Assembly: GCA_018241365.1 (NCBI GenBank) | Contig: JAFEDX010000004.1 | Span: 1 to 47,927, forward strand | Length of the DNA: 47,927 bases | Origin: Pseudomonadota bacterium | Lineage (GTDB): Bacteria; Pseudomonadota; Gammaproteobacteria; Xanthomonadales; Rhodanobacteraceae | Direction: 5' to 3' | Shown: in pieces, positions 43,870 to 47,927 of the stretch | Layout: every line of letters begins with the position of its first letter | How positions within the stretch are numbered: the first letter of the stretch is position 1 | Translations under genes and position numbers: made by a program | The notes under the pieces: model-generated | Database searches by the model: none | Told to the model about the DNA's origin: nothing | The model's input: only the letters and a program-made list of their open reading frames with translations

Positions 43870-44292
43870 TCAGTGCTGCAGGTTCTTGCGCAGGCGTTCC
43901 AGCGCCGACAACTGCGCCAAGGCCTGGGTGAGCTGTTCCTGCGCCTGCTCGACGGTCTTGGCTTCGCCGCGGTTGGCGAGGATGCGTTCGGCCTCTTCCT
44001 TGGCGCGCTTGACCGCCGCTTCGTCGATCTCGTCGGCGCGCAGCGCGGCGTCGGCCAGCACCGTCACCACGTTCGGTTGCACTTCGAGGATGCCGCCGGA
44101 GACGTAGTAACCCTGACGCTTGCCGTCTTCGCCGATCACCTCGACCTGGCCGGGCTTGAGGCGCGTCAGCAGCGGCTCGTGGCGCGGCGCAATGCCCAGC
44201 TCGCCGGCTTCGCCGGTGGCGATGACCATGGCCACGTCGCCGTGGAAGATCTCGGCTTCGGCGCTGACGATGTCGCAACGGATGGTGGTCAT
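43870..44292 (-). CDS. atpC: ATP synthase epsilon subunit AtpC
   Basis: A 140-residue central-stalk subunit of F1. The N-terminal beta-sandwich ([42 protein letters not shown]) is complete, and the C-terminal pair of helices ([31 protein letters not shown]) that can inhibit rotation is present. It is the last gene of the operon, 113 bp after atpD; that gap holds a REP pair, which is unusual inside an atp operon. A terminator follows. Confidence 0.95.
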   Translation of the reverse strand: MTTIRCDIVSAEAEIFHGDVAMVIATGEAGELGIAPRHEPLLTRLKPGQVEVIGEDGKRQGYYVSGGILEVQPNVVTVLADAALRADEIDEAAVKRAKEEAERILANRGEAKTVEQAQEQLTQALAQLSALERLRKNLQH

Positions 44293-44326
44293 GGTTGTCT
44301 CGCTCGCTCAACGGGATTCGGGATTT

Positions 44327-44373
44327 GTAGGAGCCTGCGTGCAGGCGACCGTCGCGAGCACGCGCGCTCCTGC
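44327..44373. repeat. GTAG-headed REP pair in the atpD-atpC gap
   Basis: The forward copy at 44327-44348 (GTAGGAGC, CCTGC/GCAGG stem, then GA) is intact. An inverted, decayed copy (44351-44373) ends GCTCCTGC instead of GCTCCTAC. Both would be transcribed as hairpins in the atp mRNA between atpD and atpC. Confidence 0.7.
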
Positions 44374-44405
44374 GGGTGGACCCTGGTCCCCGGTCTCGGT
44401 CCTGC

Positions 44406-46062
<1,657 letters not shown>

Positions 46063-46077
46063 AGGAAAGCCAAAAAC

Positions 46078-47001
46078 TCAACCGCCAACAGCCGCAGCGC
46101 CGCCGACGATCTCGGAAATTTCCTGGGTGATGGCCGCCTGGCGCGCCTTGTTGTAAACCAGCGTCAAGGTGCCGATGGCCTTGGTGGCGTTGTCCGACGC
46201 CGCCTTCATGGCCACCATCCGCGCGGCATGTTCGCTCGCCAGGTTCTCCAGCGTCGCGTGGTACACCATCGCTTCGAAGTAACGGTTCAGCACGTGCCGG
46301 ATCACGGGCTCCGCTTCCGGCTCGTACAGGTAATCCCAACTGGTCGCGCGATCGACCTTGGCGACGTCCGGCGACGGGTGCAGCTCGTCTTCCGTCGATT
46401 CCCGTTCCAGCTCCGCGGCCACCGCCGGCAGCGGAATCAGCGCTTCCACGGTGGCGCGCTGGGTCATGGTGTTGACGAACTGGTTGCAGCACAGATACAC
46501 GCGGTCGATCTTGCCCTGCATGAAGCCGTCGTCGGCGATCTTCATCACGCCGACGAGTTTTTCCATGCGCGGATGGTCGCCGAGGTGGGTGACGGTGCCG
46601 ACCAGATCCACCTTGATGCGGCGGAAGAACTGCGCGGCCTTCTGGCCGATCGCGATGATCTCGACGCCGACGCCCTTCTGCTCCCAGGCGTGGATGTCGC
46701 CCAGCACCTTGCGGAACAGGTTGGAGTTGAGGCCGCCGCACAGGCCGCGGTCGGTGGAGACGACCATGTAGCAGACGCGCTTGATCTCGCGTTCCTTGAG
46801 CGCCGGGTGCTGGTAGTCGGGCGTTGCCTGCGCGATGTGCGCGACCACGCGGCGCATGTGCCGAGCGTACGGTCGCGAGGTGCGCATCAGTTCCTGCGCA
46901 CGCCGGATCTTGGACGCAGACACCATCTGCAGCGCGCTGGTCACCTTGCGGGTGTTCGCGACGCTCTTGATCTTGGTTCGGATTTCTCGTGCGCCTGCCA
47001 T
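46078..47001 (-). CDS. atpG: ATP synthase gamma subunit AtpG
   Basis: A 307-residue rotor-shaft subunit. The conserved N-terminal helix [20 protein letters not shown], the [11 protein letters not shown] block and the C-terminal [21 protein letters not shown] are all present. It is somewhat longer than the usual 287 or so, with an acidic insert near residues 200-225 ([20 protein letters not shown]). The ATG at 47001 is preceded by AGGTAAAGG. The atpA-atpG gap of 74 bp carries a REP pair. Confidence 0.96.
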   Translation of the reverse strand: MAGAREIRTKIKSVANTRKVTSALQMVSASKIRRAQELMRTSRPYARHMRRVVAHIAQATPDYQHPALKEREIKRVCYMVVSTDRGLCGGLNSNLFRKVLGDIHAWEQKGVGVEIIAIGQKAAQFFRRIKVDLVGTVTHLGDHPRMEKLVGVMKIADDGFMQGKIDRVYLCCNQFVNTMTQRATVEALIPLPAVAAELERESTEDELHPSPDVAKVDRATSWDYLYEPEAEPVIRHVLNRYFEAMVYHATLENLASEHAARMVAMKAASDNATKAIGTLTLVYNKARQAAITQEISEIVGGAAAVGG

Positions 47002-47017
47002 GCCTTTACCTGCTGTT

Positions 47018-47065
47018 GTAGGAGCGCCCGCGGGCGCGACCGATCGCCTGCACGCAGGCTCCTAC
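47018..47065. repeat. GTAG-headed REP pair in the atpA-atpG gap
   Basis: The forward copy at 47018-47039 has GTAGGAGC and a GCGCCCGCGGGCGC stem. The inverted copy at 47044-47065 has a CCTGC/GCAGG stem and ends GCTCCTAC. Only 4 bp separate them, so the pair takes up nearly the whole gap, between the atpA stop and the atpG ribosome-binding site. Confidence 0.75.
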
Positions 47066-47075
47066 ATGGATTTGA

Positions 47076-47927
<852 letters not shown>

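Overview
The window is chromosomal core DNA of a GC-rich gammaproteobacterium. The order Lysobacterales (Xanthomonadales), perhaps the family Rhodanobacteraceae, is my best guess. This rests on inference from gene content and order (argS next to a SPOR protein; radC / coaBC / dut / algC with a membrane-anchored AlgC; the atp operon followed by glmU), on GC-rich codon use, on MarR-GNAT and TolB/TPR proteins of the type common there, and on many short palindromic repeats with a GTAG head. I see no prophage, insertion sequence, CRISPR array, rRNA or tRNA.

Layout. 1-3760: nitrogen control, with the end of amtB, then alkB, then glnL-glnG (NtrB/NtrC) behind an NtrC operator, and an acetyltransferase overlapping glnG. 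3881-10003: a FadI-type thiolase, then a reverse-strand block with a DUF1232 protein, a phospholipase D-type lipoprotein, and a periplasmic protein-sixA-yceI operon. 10072-12999: divergent speE and speA (polyamine synthesis from arginine). 13224-19707, reverse strand: TolB/TPR membrane protein, ydfG, SPOR protein, argS, radC. 19826-23927: coaC and coaB (normally one fused gene, here two overlapping frames), dut, and algC with an N-terminal membrane sensor-like region. 24396-30899: a beta-solenoid lipoprotein, gpmA, ubiJ-ubiB, a manganese riboswitch in front of a GDT1/MneA-type exporter, trmL, a tiny membrane protein and an SDR. 31039-42325: an M16 protease with a strong terminator, a MarR-GNAT fusion, ubiE, a phosphoesterase, proline iminopeptidase, a GST, an M1 aminopeptidase and an alpha/beta hydrolase. 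42335-47927, reverse strand: glmU and the atp operon (atpA partial, atpG, atpD, atpC).

How the parts work together. AmtB, NtrB and NtrC handle ammonium uptake and nitrogen sensing. UbiE, UbiJ and UbiB belong to ubiquinone synthesis, which feeds the respiratory chain that drives the ATP synthase at the right end. GlmU and AlgC supply sugar nucleotides and sugar phosphates for the envelope. SpeA starts and SpeE ends spermidine synthesis.

The most notable non-coding content: (i) a yybP-ykoY-type Mn2+ riboswitch upstream of the GDT1-family gene; (ii) an NtrC site ending one base before the glnL ATG, with a -10 placed so that the mRNA would be leaderless; the same -10/6-nt/ATG spacing recurs at ubiJ, ubiE, trmL and ydfG; (iii) at least three families of palindromic repeats, one of which supplies stop codons and -10 boxes to neighbours, and which together fill every gap in the visible atp operon; (iv) two DnaA-box consensus matches in an AT-rich gap between argS and radC. 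No wholly new multi-gene system is evident.
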